Shown piece after piece: positions 17,649 to 26,628 of a stretch of 50,416 bases of DNA (positions within the stretch are counted from its first letter, which is position 1; each line of letters begins with the position of its first letter). The stretch is taken from the NCBI GenBank assembly GCA_031292095.1, contig JARLHU010000169.1:1-50416 (forward strand), given 5' to 3'. The position numbers and the translations under genes are program-made. The notes beneath the pieces are model-generated. The model was not told where the DNA came from. It saw only the letters and a list, made by a program, of their open reading frames with translations, and did no database searches. The DNA comes from Desulfosporosinus sp. (GTDB lineage Bacteria; Bacillota; Desulfitobacteriia; Desulfitobacteriales; Desulfitobacteriaceae).

Positions 17649-18770
17649 ATGAAAGAAAATTACTTGAAACAGTTGGGAATGCTCGGTCAGTCCATCTGGC
17701 TGGACTACATCCGACGTGATCTGATTGCCGGCGGCGAGCTTCGGCGACTGATCGAAGAAGATGGATTACGGGGGATGACCTCGAATCCAGCCATCTTTGA
17801 GAAGGCGATTGCAGGCAGCCATGAGTATGATGAAGACATTCGGACCATGTCTCTGGCTGGAAAAGACTGCAAGGCAATTTATGAAGCTCTCAGTCAGCGT
17901 GATGTGCAGAGCGCTGCCGATGAGTTCCGGCCTGTGTACGACGAGACTGACGGAAAAGATGGATATGTCAGCCTGGAGGTCAATCCTCACTTGGCGCACG
18001 ATACCAACGGCACGATTGCCGAAGCCCGCCGTTTATGGGTTGCATTGAATCGCCCTAACGTCCTGATCAAAGTCCCGGCTACGACTGAAGGACTGCAAGC
18101 CATCCAACAACTTATCAGCGAGGGAATCAACGTCAATGTGACGTTGCTCTTTGGATTGTCCCGCTATCGGCAGGCAACGGAAGCTTACATCACTGGCATT
18201 GAAGCGCGCCTGGCCCAAGGAAAGTCTGTGAAGCATGTGACCTCGGTGGCCAGTTTTTTTGTGAGCCGCATTGATGCGCTGGTGGACCCGCTGCTGGAAA
18301 AAATTATTGCACAGGAGGGCGATGAGGTACAGTTTGCGAAGCAGGTGCACGGGCAAGTTGCCATCGCCAGCGCCAAGGTAGCCTATCAAATCTACAAGGA
18401 AATCTTCAATAGTAATCGGTTTAAGAAACTGGCTGATCAGGGCGCCCGTTCACAACGGCTGCTCTGGGCTAGCACTGGTACTAAGAATCAGGACTACAGT
18501 GACGTAAAATACGTTGAGGCGCTCATCGGAGCGGACACGGTGGACACGGCCCCAGTCGAAACCTTAGACGCCTACCGCGACCACGGCGAACCGAAGGCTC
18601 GCCTCGAACAAGATGTCGAGGAAGCCGATCGTGTTTTGCAGCGGTTGTCGACGCTCGGCATCAACATTGACAAGGTGACCCAGCAACTCGAGGAAGAAGG
18701 CGTCGAGAAATTCAACCATCCGTTCGACAAGTTGATGGAGGCCTTGGCTAAGAGGTGTCATGGAATTTGA
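17649..18770 (+). CDS. tal: Transaldolase
   Basis: Transfers a dihydroxyacetone unit between sugar phosphates in the pentose phosphate pathway. 373 residues, the length of the longer bacterial transaldolase class (about 360-380), without the fused glucose-6-phosphate isomerase seen in some relatives. The Schiff-base lysine lies in LIKVPATTEGLQAI near residue 140. TSNPAIFEKAI near the N-terminus, GINVNVTLLFGLSRY and the WASTGTKN motif are also typical. ATG 17649 has AAGGAGGG 6 bases upstream and is preferred over the in-frame TTG at 17616. It is first in a tal-HAD-xfp-rpiB cluster that appears more GC-rich than its neighbours, suggesting acquisition as a block. Confidence 0.94.
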   Translation: MKENYLKQLGMLGQSIWLDYIRRDLIAGGELRRLIEEDGLRGMTSNPAIFEKAIAGSHEYDEDIRTMSLAGKDCKAIYEALSQRDVQSAADEFRPVYDETDGKDGYVSLEVNPHLAHDTNGTIAEARRLWVALNRPNVLIKVPATTEGLQAIQQLISEGINVNVTLLFGLSRYRQATEAYITGIEARLAQGKSVKHVTSVASFFVSRIDALVDPLLEKIIAQEGDEVQFAKQVHGQVAIASAKVAYQIYKEIFNSNRFKKLADQGARSQRLLWASTGTKNQDYSDVKYVEALIGADTVDTAPVETLDAYRDHGEPKARLEQDVEEADRVLQRLSTLGINIDKVTQQLEEEGVEKFNHPFDKLMEALAKRCHGI

Positions 18771-18869
18771 GAAGAGAGTCCCTTGCAGGAAAGTCCTCTG
18801 TAAGCAGCACAGATTTTGTGGCAACGATAAGCTGGGTTCAACAGCTAATGAATGGGGGAAAGTAACATA

Positions 18870-19502
18870 ATGGAAAAAACAGCCCCGATCACGACGTTGT
18901 TTCTGGATATCGGCCGCGTTTTGCTCACCGACGGGTGGGATCGGCATGCTCGCAAACGGGCGGCGACGAACTTTAAGCTGGAGTTGGTCGAGGCCGAGAT
19001 GGAGAATCGGCATCACCTGACCTTCGAAACCTACGAGGCCGGAAAGCTCACGCTGGAAGAATATTTAGATCAGGTGGTGTTCTATGAGGAGCGACCGTTT
19101 TCTCCGGCTCAGTTTCGGCACTTCATGTTCGCGCAATCAAAATCTTACCCCGAGATGATCGAACTGGTCTGCAAACTTAAGGCAAAGTATAGATTGAAGA
19201 TCGTCGTGGTCAGCAACGAAGGACGTGAACTGAATGAGTATCGGATTCGAGAGTTTAAGTTGGACGGGTTTGTGGATTCTTTTATTTCCTCCTGCTTCGT
19301 CCACGTCCGCAAGCCCGACGCAGACATCTTTCGGCTGGCACTGGATATCGCCCAGGTGCCAGCCCAGCACGTAGTCTATATTGAAAACACCCCAATGTTC
19401 GTCCAGATTGCGAAAGGTTTGGGGATTCGAAGCATTCTTCACACGGATTACAAGTCCACGTGTGCGAAACTAGTTTCGTTTGGATTGGAGGGTGATGATT
19501 AA
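18870..19502 (+). CDS. HAD-superfamily hydrolase
   Basis: Probable sugar-phosphate or related phosphatase of HAD subfamily IA, 210 residues. Motif I is LFLDIGRVLLTD with the nucleophile Asp near residue 13. The usual second Asp is Gly, as is common in the DxG(G/N)V branch (YihX-like). Motif II is VVSNEGRE near 116, motif III is the lysine of VRKPDADIF near 152, and motif IV is VYIENTP near 171, where the usual second acidic residue is Asn or Glu. ATG 18870 has GGGGGAAAG upstream; ATG 18852 is less likely. Its place between tal and xfp suggests that it dephosphorylates an intermediate or overflow product of the phosphoketolase route. The substrate cannot be read from sequence. Confidence 0.85.
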   Translation: MEKTAPITTLFLDIGRVLLTDGWDRHARKRAATNFKLELVEAEMENRHHLTFETYEAGKLTLEEYLDQVVFYEERPFSPAQFRHFMFAQSKSYPEMIELVCKLKAKYRLKIVVVSNEGRELNEYRIREFKLDGFVDSFISSCFVHVRKPDADIFRLALDIAQVPAQHVVYIENTPMFVQIAKGLGIRSILHTDYKSTCAKLVSFGLEGDD

Positions 19503-19612
19503 TGGCACTCATCGAGCATTAAGTTCGCACTATACCAGGTTGGCGAACCGCTGAAGCGAAACCTTTTATAGTTACCGCGTTCTCGACTTTGACTGAAAAG
19601 GAGAAATGAACC

Positions 19613-22018
19613 ATGAAGACAAAAACTCTTTCCCCAGAACTACTCCATAAGATGGATGCCTACTGGCGCGCTACCAACTATCTATCGGCAGGTCAGATTT
19701 ATCTTTATGACAACCCGCTGCTGAAGCAACCACTGAAACTGTCGCACGTAAAACCGCTGGTGGTCGGACACTGGGGTACGACGCCGGGCCAGAACTTCAT
19801 CTATGTACATTTGAACCGGGTCATCAAGAAGTATGACTTGGATATGTTCTACATAGCCGGCCCTGGTCATGGTGGACAAGCACTGGTAAGCAATACTTAC
19901 CTCGAAGGTACCTACAGTGAGATTTATCCGAACATCAGCCAGGATGAAGCGGGGCTGAAAAAGCTGTTTACACAGTTCTCGTTTCCTGGCGGGATTTCCA
20001 GCCATGTTGCGCCGACAACGCCGGGGTCGATTCACGAAGGGGGCGAGCTGGGGTACTCGCTCAGCCATGCCTTCGGGGCCGCGTTTGACAATCCTGATCT
20101 GATCGTCGCCTGTGTCGTAGGCGATGGTGAAGCGGAAACTGGCCCCTTGGCGACTGCTTGGCATTCCAATAAGTTTCTCAACCCGATTGACGATGGAGCC
20201 GTGCTGCCGATCCTGCACCTCAATGGCTACAAGATCAATAATCCGACAGTCCTGGCCCGCATCGAGCATGAGGAATTGGAACAATTCCTCATAGGCTGCG
20301 GCTGGACGCCCTACTTTGTGGAAGGCGACGAGCCGGAAAAGATGCATCAACTCATGGCCACCATTTTGGACCAAACCATCGAAGAGATCCGGCAAATTCA
20401 AAGCAATGCGCGGAACAAGAACGAAACCATTAGGCCACGCTGGCCAATGATCGTCCTCAAGTCCCCTAAGGGCTGGACAGGACCAAAAGTTGTCGATGGT
20501 CTGCAAGTCGAGGGCACATTCCGAGCGCACCAAGTGCCTCTGCTAGTGGATTCGGAGCATCCCGATCATCTCAAACAGCTTGAAAGCTGGATGAAGAGCT
20601 ACAGGGCAGAGGAGCTCTTCGATGAGAGCGGACGTCTCATACAGGAATTGGCCGAACTCGCGCCTAAAGGCGAGCGGCGGATGGGTGCCAATCCCCACGC
20701 CAACGGCGGAATTCTGCTGCGCGATCTGCGCATGCCGGATTTCCGCGTTCACGCGGTAGAGGTGCCTTCGCCTGGTGTTGTTGAGGCACAAGACGCGCTC
20801 GTATTGGCTAGATTTTTGCGTGACGTGGTCAAGCTGAATCAAGATCAGCGCAACTTCCGAATCTTCGGTCCCGATGAGACGGTCTCGAACCTCCTAGGCG
20901 CGGTCTTTGAGGTCACCAATCGTCAGTGGGACGCCCGAACAGTAAAAAATGACGAATTTCTGGCGCCCGTTGGACGCGTGCTGGACTCGATGCTCAGCGA
21001 GCACCAGTGTGAGGGTTGGCTTGAAGGATATCTACTCACCGGACGGCACGGAATGTTCAACAGCTATGAGGCCTTCATCCGCATCATCGATTCGATGTTC
21101 AGCCAGCACGCCAAGTGGCTGAAGGTCACAGCGCAATTGCCGTGGCGGCGGAATATCGCCTCCTTGAACTACCTGTTAACCTCTCATGTCTGGCAGCAGG
21201 ATCACAACGGCTTCACGCACCAGGACCCAGGTTTTCTCGACCACGTCATTAACAAGAAAGCCGATATTGTACGCGTTTACCTTCCGCCCGATGCCAACTG
21301 CCTGTTGTCGGTTTTCGATCACTGTCTGCGCAGCCGTCACTATGTGAACGTGGTGGTTGCGGGTAAACACCCACTGCCCCAATGGCTCACCATGAAAGAG
21401 GCGGTCGTGCATTGCACGGAAGGAATTGGTATCTGGCAATGGGCCAGCAACGATCAGGGCGCCGAGCCGGACGTGGTAATGGCCTGTTGCGGAGACACAC
21501 CTACCCTGGAGATTCTGGCTGCCGTTTCCATCCTGCGCAAATATCTGCCAGATCTGAAACTCCGAGTGATCAATGTCGTCGATCTGATGAGACTACAGCC
21601 TAGCACGGAGCATCCACATGGGCTGAGCGAAATTGATTACGACTCGCTCTTCACGAAAGACAAGCCCATTATCTTTGGCTTTCATGGATACCCCGGGTTG
21701 GTACACCGGCTGACCTATCACCGGACCAACCGCAACCTGCATGTCCGAGGCTACAAGGAAGAGGGTACGATCACGACGGCCTTTGATATGAGGGTACAGA
21801 ACGACCTGGACCGATTCCATCTGGTGCAAGACGTGGTTGATCGGCTTCCGCACTTGGGCTCCAAGGGGGCTTATCTGAAGCAGATGGTGCAGGATAAGCT
21901 CGTCGAGCACAAGCAGTACATAGACAAGCACGGTCAGGACATGCCGGAAATCCGGAACTGGAAATGGAGTCCAGACGGAATGCCGATAGAGAAAATGCTG
22001 AGCGTAGAGGAGAAATGA
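19613..22018 (+). CDS. xfp: Xylulose-5-phosphate/fructose-6-phosphate phosphoketolase
   Basis: Thiamine-diphosphate enzyme that splits xylulose-5-phosphate or fructose-6-phosphate with phosphate, giving acetyl phosphate plus a shorter sugar phosphate. 801 residues, within the 790-825 of the family. Seen: the N-terminal [15 protein letters not shown] and [17 protein letters not shown], the active-site IAGPGHGGQ near residue 83, [18 protein letters not shown] near 142, the Th[16 protein letters not shown] motif near 170, and the C-terminal [15 protein letters not shown] 19613 has AAAGGAG 8 bases upstream. With transaldolase and RpiB it forms a bifid-shunt-like module; no acetate kinase is adjacent. 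rpiB overlaps its stop by one base. Confidence 0.97.
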   Translation: MKTKTLSPELLHKMDAYWRATNYLSAGQIYLYDNPLLKQPLKLSHVKPLVVGHWGTTPGQNFIYVHLNRVIKKYDLDMFYIAGPGHGGQALVSNTYLEGTYSEIYPNISQDEAGLKKLFTQFSFPGGISSHVAPTTPGSIHEGGELGYSLSHAFGAAFDNPDLIVACVVGDGEAETGPLATAWHSNKFLNPIDDGAVLPILHLNGYKINNPTVLARIEHEELEQFLIGCGWTPYFVEGDEPEKMHQLMATILDQTIEEIRQIQSNARNKNETIRPRWPMIVLKSPKGWTGPKVVDGLQVEGTFRAHQVPLLVDSEHPDHLKQLESWMKSYRAEELFDESGRLIQELAELAPKGERRMGANPHANGGILLRDLRMPDFRVHAVEVPSPGVVEAQDALVLARFLRDVVKLNQDQRNFRIFGPDETVSNLLGAVFEVTNRQWDARTVKNDEFLAPVGRVLDSMLSEHQCEGWLEGYLLTGRHGMFNSYEAFIRIIDSMFSQHAKWLKVTAQLPWRRNIASLNYLLTSHVWQQDHNGFTHQDPGFLDHVINKKADIVRVYLPPDANCLLSVFDHCLRSRHYVNVVVAGKHPLPQWLTMKEAVVHCTEGIGIWQWASNDQGAEPDVVMACCGDTPTLEILAAVSILRKYLPDLKLRVINVVDLMRLQPSTEHPHGLSEIDYDSLFTKDKPIIFGFHGYPGLVHRLTYHRTNRNLHVRGYKEEGTITTAFDMRVQNDLDRFHLVQDVVDRLPHLGSKGAYLKQMVQDKLVEHKQYIDKHGQDMPEIRNWKWSPDGMPIEKMLSVEEK

Positions 22019-22476
22019 TGCGCATTGGCATAGCTTCAGACCATGGTGGATTTGTGTTGAAAGTGCAACTGACTGCTGCCCTCAAGACCGCCGGTTATGA
22101 GGTAACGGACTTCGGTGCCCATGAACTGGTTAAAGGGGATGACTATCCGGATTTTGTGGTGCCCTTGGCCAGAGCAGTGGTGAGGGGTGGAGTCATCACC
22201 CGGGGTCTTGCTATATGTGGCAGCGGGGTAGGGGCTTGCGTTGCGGCCAACAAGGTGTCCGGCGTGCGGGCAGCATTGATCACGGATTCCTTCTCCGCGC
22301 ATCAAGGAGTGGAGGACGACGACATGAACGTTATGTGTCTGGGCGGCCGGGTCACAGGATATGCTCTAGCCTGGGATTTGGTTCAGATGTTCCTGAGCGC
22401 CCATTTCAAGGGGGCCGAACGGTTCAGTCGCCGTCTTGCGAAAGTGGCGGCATTGGAAAGAGAGGAAAAGTCTTAA
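22018..22476 (+). CDS. rpiB: Ribose-5-phosphate isomerase B
   Basis: Interconverts ribose-5-phosphate and ribulose-5-phosphate, feeding pentose phosphates to the phosphoketolase. 152 residues, as usual for RpiB. N-terminal RIGIASDHGGF, the DDYPDF motif, and the catalytic cysteine in LAICGSGVG (about residue 69) with AANKVSGVRAAL after it are present, as are MNVMCLGGRV and the basic C-terminus. ATG 22018 shares a base with the xfp stop (TGATG) and has GAGGAG 5 bases upstream; ATG 22015 is too close to it. Last gene of the tal-HAD-xfp-rpiB run, closed by a terminator. Confidence 0.94.
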   Translation: MRIGIASDHGGFVLKVQLTAALKTAGYEVTDFGAHELVKGDDYPDFVVPLARAVVRGGVITRGLAICGSGVGACVAANKVSGVRAALITDSFSAHQGVEDDDMNVMCLGGRVTGYALAWDLVQMFLSAHFKGAERFSRRLAKVAALEREEKS

Positions 22477-22527
22477 TAGGATAAAATACTTTTGTATCAA
22501 TCGTAAAGAATGGCTCCTTAATATAAG

Positions 22528-22557
22528 AAAAATGCCATGAGAATGGCATTTTTCTTT
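22528..22557 (+). terminator. Rho-independent terminator (copy 2 of 2)
   Basis: Same AAAAATGCCAT/ATGGCATTTTT stem with a GAGA loop as at 17451, followed by TTTCTTTG. The flanking GCTCCTTAATA and AAG bases are also shared. It ends the phosphoketolase operon. Confidence 0.87.
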
Positions 22558-22649
22558 GTTATTATCTTTAAGGAGAGGGAAATAATCTAAGAACATTTAT
22601 TTAAATGTTATCCTAGAATTATTGACTCATAAAGAAAGGTTGTGCGCGT

Positions 22650-23165
22650 ATGTCAGTCGAAAATTCAGTTGTATCTATTTTCAACACCCACCTCGAGGCT
22701 GAGGAGGCAATCAAAGAACTTCAGAGATCAGGATTCAATTTGAAAAAATTATCCGTCGTAGGCAAGGACTATCAGACTGATGAGCAAGTGGTAGGCTATT
22801 ATAATACGGGTGACAGAGTCAAATACTGGGGAAAATTGGGCGCATTCTGGGGAGGCTTATGGGGATTACTATTCGGCTCCGCATTCTTTTTCGTTCCTGG
22901 GATCGGTCCCCTCGTTGTAGGTGGGCCGTTGGTAGTGTGGATTGTTGGCGCACTTGAAAGTGCTGCTATTGTGGGAGGAATGAATGCCTTTGGAGCGGCT
23001 TTATACAGCATTGGGATTCCAAAAGACAGTATCCTCAAATACGAAACGTCAGTTAAGTCGGATAAGTTCATGCTGATCGCACATGGGACACGTGAAGAAG
23101 TGGAAACCGCGAAAAAGATTCTAGACACTACAAATTGCGTTGAGTCCTCGTTGCACTGCGCATAG
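22650..23165 (+). CDS. General-stress-type membrane protein (DUF1269/GSP17M-like)
   Basis: 171 residues. The N-terminal third (SIFNTHLEAEEAIKELQRSG, then KLSVVGKDY) is a ferredoxin-like fold seen in general stress protein 17M and low-temperature-induced protein relatives. A glycine-rich hydrophobic middle (about residues 68-116, GGLWGLLFGSAFFF, then VVGGPLVVWIVGAL) should form a membrane hairpin. The C-terminal part returns to a soluble fold (DKFMLIAHGTREEVETAKKIL). The role is unproven; such proteins rise under stress. ATG 22650 has AAAGAAAGG upstream but 7-8 bases of GC-rich spacer. Stand-alone gene between two hairpins. Confidence 0.75.
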   Translation: MSVENSVVSIFNTHLEAEEAIKELQRSGFNLKKLSVVGKDYQTDEQVVGYYNTGDRVKYWGKLGAFWGGLWGLLFGSAFFFVPGIGPLVVGGPLVVWIVGALESAAIVGGMNAFGAALYSIGIPKDSILKYETSVKSDKFMLIAHGTREEVETAKKILDTTNCVESSLHCA

Positions 23166-23173
23166 AATAGAGC

Positions 23174-23228
23174 TTTAGTTTGAATGCCCCTTATCCCGAA
23201 TACTGGGATAAGGGGCATTCAAACTAAA
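23174..23228. repeat. 24-bp perfect inverted repeat between convergent genes
   Basis: The 24 bases 23174-23197 are exactly complementary to 23205-23228, with a 7-base loop (GAATACT). The core includes TGCCCCTTATCCC and its complement. The gene before it (plus) and bshB2 after it (minus) converge here, so a bidirectional terminator is the simplest reading. There is no T-tract on the plus side, and on the minus side only a TTTAG-type edge. Confidence 0.85.
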
Positions 23229-23278
23229 CAGTTTGGAACGAAGGTCTAGGCGCTATAAGATGAACATTATGGGTGCCC

Positions 23279-23947
23279 TTACGAAAATTTGTAAGTCCAA
23301 AATGATTCACTCACAAGCATGTGGCTAAACGGGTTCTTCGACGAGTCTTTGAATTCCCCTTTTTCGATCCGTGAGAGAATCACTTGTGATTGAGACCTGT
23401 GTGCTCTGATCGCTGCCAGCTTCACTTCAGACACGGCTGTAATGTCGTTGACGATGTCCGGCGGGCCGAGCGTAGCCTGACAGTCCCGAGCAAAACCATG
23501 GCCGTAAACTGTCGGTCGATCCTGAACGGAAAGACGAGCAATGGCACGGAGCGTCACGTCACCGAGAGCATTGTGGTCCGGATGCACCGCAAAGCCGGGA
23601 TAGTGGGTAAGGACTAAGGAAGGTCGGACCTCGCGCAGGATTCGCTCAATGCGATCGATCAGGAGTTCTGGGTCTTCAAATTCGATCGTCTTATCGCGTA
23701 ACCCAAGTTTAATTACGTGTTGAATGCCAATAGCCTGACAAGCTTTCTCCAACTCAGCTTCTCGAATAGCGGGTAACGACTCGCGGGTCGCAAAGAATGG
23801 TTTTCCCATGTTGCGTCCCATTTGGCCCAGAGTAGCGCAAATATAAGTGACCGGAATACCCGATTTAGTGAATTGTGCTATGGTTCCGCCACAGCCAAAC
23901 GTTTCGTCGTCTGGATGGGGGAAAACTACGAGAACATGTTGTTCCAA
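23279..23947 (-). CDS. bshB2: Bacillithiol biosynthesis deacetylase BshB2
   Basis: Zinc-dependent LmbE/PIG-L family deacetylase, 222 residues. It should remove acetyl from N-acetylglucosaminyl-malate, the second step to bacillithiol, or from related conjugates. The zinc and catalytic motif is FPHPDDE (residues 9-15), the third zinc ligand is in HPDHNALG near 124, and TYICATLGQMGRNMG matches the BshB2 branch (Bacillus YojG). ATG 23947 has GGGAGGAATAATTC before it. It follows yojF by 33 bases on the same strand, the Bacillus arrangement, which supports BshB2 over other LmbE enzymes. bshA and bshC are not in the window. Confidence 0.9.
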   Translation of the reverse strand: MEQHVLVVFPHPDDETFGCGGTIAQFTKSGIPVTYICATLGQMGRNMGKPFFATRESLPAIREAELEKACQAIGIQHVIKLGLRDKTIEFEDPELLIDRIERILREVRPSLVLTHYPGFAVHPDHNALGDVTLRAIARLSVQDRPTVYGHGFARDCQATLGPPDIVNDITAVSEVKLAAIRAHRSQSQVILSRIEKGEFKDSSKNPFSHMLVSESFWTYKFS

Positions 23948-23980
23948 GAATTATTCCTCCCACATTAGTGAAAATTTGCC

Positions 23981-24331
23981 TTACAGTTTAAACGGGGACA
24001 AACTGAGCTCTAGTGCCACAGCTAACCGTCCCTCTTGATCATGACCAGCAAGCAGGAGCAGACCTTCTTGCTCCATCTCAAAATCGGTCAGTCCTTCAGC
24101 GTAAACCCAGCCGAGTTCCATCTTGAGTCCGACGCGGTACGGGCCCTCACCTGTAATAGTCCCTCGTCCAAAGCAGATGCGACCATTGCGGATATACGCA
24201 CCCACTGTCATAGCGCTCTCTTGGTTATGGACTGCATAGGCTCCATTGGTCGTCTCTAGGTGGAGGTACACTTCGCGGTTGAGAAAACTGTTCAGCGCAA
24301 GTTGAACAATCGGCTTATCAATTGGATTCAT
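23981..24331 (-). CDS. yojF: YojF/DUF1806 family protein
   Basis: 116-residue soluble protein of the DUF1806 family, usual length. Recognised by IDKPIVQLALNSFLNREVYL in the first 25 residues, then EMEQEGLLLLAGHDQEGRLAVALELS at the end. Function unknown; in Bacillus the gene sits directly before bshB2 (yojG), as it does here (33-base gap), so a helper role in thiol metabolism is inferred from context only. The ribosome site GAGGTGG lies about 8 bases before ATG 24331. Confidence 0.88.
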   Translation of the reverse strand: MNPIDKPIVQLALNSFLNREVYLHLETTNGAYAVHNQESAMTVGAYIRNGRICFGRGTITGEGPYRVGLKMELGWVYAEGLTDFEMEQEGLLLLAGHDQEGRLAVALELSLSPFKL

Positions 24332-24475
24332 GAACTATCCACCACCTCAACATAATACTTTTTTCCTCATTATATACTATTTTTCCGTTATTAACAGCGG
24401 CGGTCTAACTCACAAAGTATGATCTGCATTTATAATGAAGTACAGTCGCTCAGAAATGTACCCTGATGATCATCA

Positions 24476-25939
24476 TTATGTCTCGGGCGCGGTGGGGAGA
24501 ACAATGGAAATTCTGGTACCGATATCCTGCCTGCTTAAAACCTCCATGTGCCCGCCGTGTCGTTCAGTGATCCACTTCGCAATAGATAAGCCCAGCCCCG
24601 TGCCACCTGTGGCTCTGGCGCGGGATTCGTCAGCGCGGAAGAAACGGTCAAAAATCTGAGGAATCGCAGCGGGAGAGATTCCGATGCCTTCGTCTTGTAC
24701 GGTCAACCGGGCAAAGTTTTGGGCCTTGGTAACAGAAATGGTGATCCGCTTACCTGCGGGCGTGTATTTCATGGCATTGTCAATCAGGATCCGCGTCGCT
24801 TGTTTGACGAGGCTTTTATCCGCGTTAATGAAAACAGGCCTAACCTGTGAAGCGTATTCGTGCCCAGCATCAATCATCTGAGTTTCTTGCAGCACTTCTA
24901 CGGACAGGGCAGACAATTCAAAACGTTCGATTTGCAGTGCCATGGTGTTGTTGTCGCCCCGTGCCAGAAACAAAAGCTGTTCCACCAAGCCTTTCATATT
25001 AGCCGTTTCATCTTTGATGGCATCAATGGATTCCTGCAGTGTCTTTTCATCATTTTTCCCCCAGCGATCCAGCAGATTGGCATACCCCTGAATGACTGAA
25101 ATCGGTGTTCTTAGCTCATGAGACGCATCCGACACAAAGCGCACTTGGGAACGGTAGGATTCGTTGATTCGATCTAACATCCCATTAATGGCAGAGGCGA
25201 GGGTTTTTAGTTCACTTTGCGTATCCCCCAGCGAAATTCTCGTATCGAGCCTTGTGGCATTGATGTCGTCCAATTTACCTGCCAGAACTTCCAGTTGCAC
25301 CGGTGTAAAGACGCCGTCGGTGCTCAAGTTATGTGCCGTTTCAGCCAATTCTGCAATGGGTCGGAGGGTTTTGCGGATCATTCTTGCGCCGGAGAAAAAA
25401 CTGCGCAACAGCATTAAGAGCTCCAAAATCAATACTATTACCAACATCACGACAAATATCTGTAGGGTCCCTTGAAGTCGGATGGAAATAAGATAAGAAC
25501 GACTGCTATCATTGATTGTTACATTGTAGGTTACACCCTCTAATCGTTCCCAAAGGGTCAAGCTTATTGAATCCGGCAGGTCGATACTTCTGATACCGGA
25601 CGCGGTCTGCTTGGAAAGATAGGTCTGGAGGGGTCTGGGTATTTGGATCCCTTTCGGTTCCCCTGTGGGCAACGAAACACTGCATCCGGTGAGCTCAAGC
25701 CAGTTTTCTGCATTCGGAGAAGGAAGCCCCGTTTGGTTCACTATTCCGACCGCCGCGGTCACGGTCTGTTCGGCACGTACGATCAGTCCTGCTCCGGACA
25801 CCAGGCACAAAATGAGATCCAGGGTCAAAAAAAGCCCGAGCATACGGAAAAAAAGTTTGAGGTTGAGCTTCAAGACAAGGGAAAATCGTATTTTATGGCC
25901 TATACGGTTAGGGGGATTGTTTAACGGCTCACTTTTCAT
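24476..25939 (-). CDS. Sensor histidine kinase (OmpR-system type)
   Basis: Membrane sensor kinase of 487 residues. Order: a basic cytoplasmic N-terminus, membrane span 1 (about 30-54), an extracellular loop of about 100 residues, span 2 (about 158-180), a HAMP region, HisKA with the phospho-acceptor His in SDASHELRTPISV (about 275), and HATPase with the N-box ILIDNAMKYTP, DEGIGISP, DRFFRADESRA and GGTGLGLSIAK. All catalytic boxes are intact. The start overlaps the stop of the response regulator by 11 bases (ATGAAAAGTGA), so the two are translationally coupled. The signal is unknown; the partner DUF4342 gene upstream suggests membrane or envelope stress, as inference. Confidence 0.95.
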   Translation of the reverse strand: MKSEPLNNPPNRIGHKIRFSLVLKLNLKLFFRMLGLFLTLDLILCLVSGAGLIVRAEQTVTAAVGIVNQTGLPSPNAENWLELTGCSVSLPTGEPKGIQIPRPLQTYLSKQTASGIRSIDLPDSISLTLWERLEGVTYNVTINDSSRSYLISIRLQGTLQIFVVMLVIVLILELLMLLRSFFSGARMIRKTLRPIAELAETAHNLSTDGVFTPVQLEVLAGKLDDINATRLDTRISLGDTQSELKTLASAINGMLDRINESYRSQVRFVSDASHELRTPISVIQGYANLLDRWGKNDEKTLQESIDAIKDETANMKGLVEQLLFLARGDNNTMALQIERFELSALSVEVLQETQMIDAGHEYASQVRPVFINADKSLVKQATRILIDNAMKYTPAGKRITISVTKAQNFARLTVQDEGIGISPAAIPQIFDRFFRADESRARATGGTGLGLSIAKWITERHGGHMEVLSRQDIGTRISIVLPTAPET

Positions 25940-26606
25940 CCTTAATCACATATCCCACTCCCCTTACGGTGTGAATTAGTTTAATATCGAATACCTCGTC
26001 AATTTTGCCTCGCAAAAAACGCACGTAAACATCGACGGCGTTGGTTTCTCCCGTAAAATCAAACCCCCAGACATTTTCAAGCAGTGTTTCCCGGGAAATA
26101 ACTACTCCCTTATTTTTAAGCAGATAGTGGAGAAGGTCAAATTCACGTTTTGTCAGGTCAATGGCCTTGCCCATCATGGTCACCGTATGACGACTCAGGT
26201 CCAACAGCAGACCAGAGGCAGACAACAACGCCACATCTTCTTGTGTGTTTTTTCTGAGAGCAGTGCGAATCCGGGCGAGAAGTTCTTCAATGGCGAAGGG
26301 TTTGGTGATATAATCGCTCGCACCGCTGTCGAGTCCGGAAACCTTATCCACCACGCTGTCCCGAGCCGTCAGCATGATGATGGGGACGGAAGAGGTCCGA
26401 CGAATTCTGCGCAACACTTCCATGCCGCTTAACTGAGGTAACATAATATCCAGCAAAACGAGGTCAAACTCGCCAGTTTCGGCGAGTTCAAGCCCTGTTC
26501 TGCCATCAAAGGCTTTGGTTGTAGTATAGCCTTCATAGCCAAGCTCAAGCTCGACAAATCGGGCAATCTTTTCCTCATCCTCAATAATCAGTATTTTTGA
26601 ACTCAT
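25929..26606 (-). CDS. OmpR-family response regulator
   Basis: 225 residues: receiver domain with acidic pocket E9/D10, phospho-acceptor Asp53 in LVLLDIMLP, the conserved Thr of MLTARD and Lys of TKPFAIEEL, then a winged-helix DNA-binding domain (LTKREFDLLHYLLKN, then NAVDVYVRFLRGKID and TVRGVGYVI). The frame is open to ATG 26636, but that would overlap the upstream gene and lacks a site. ATG 26606 (MSSKILIIED) fits the family and has GGTGGG upstream. It is second in an operon of DUF4342, regulator and kinase, and probably controls that operon. Confidence 0.94.
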   Translation of the reverse strand: MSSKILIIEDEEKIARFVELELGYEGYTTTKAFDGRTGLELAETGEFDLVLLDIMLPQLSGMEVLRRIRRTSSVPIIMLTARDSVVDKVSGLDSGASDYITKPFAIEELLARIRTALRKNTQEDVALLSASGLLLDLSRHTVTMMGKAIDLTKREFDLLHYLLKNKGVVISRETLLENVWGFDFTGETNAVDVYVRFLRGKIDEVFDIKLIHTVRGVGYVIKDEK

Positions 26607-26628
26607 TCCAAGTCCCACCGCCCTAATT

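Noticed and set aside
19682..20533. 283-codon minus-strand frame inside xfp
   Set aside because: Antisense to the phosphoketolase ThDP region. Its length reflects codon bias in the GC-rich cassette, not a gene.
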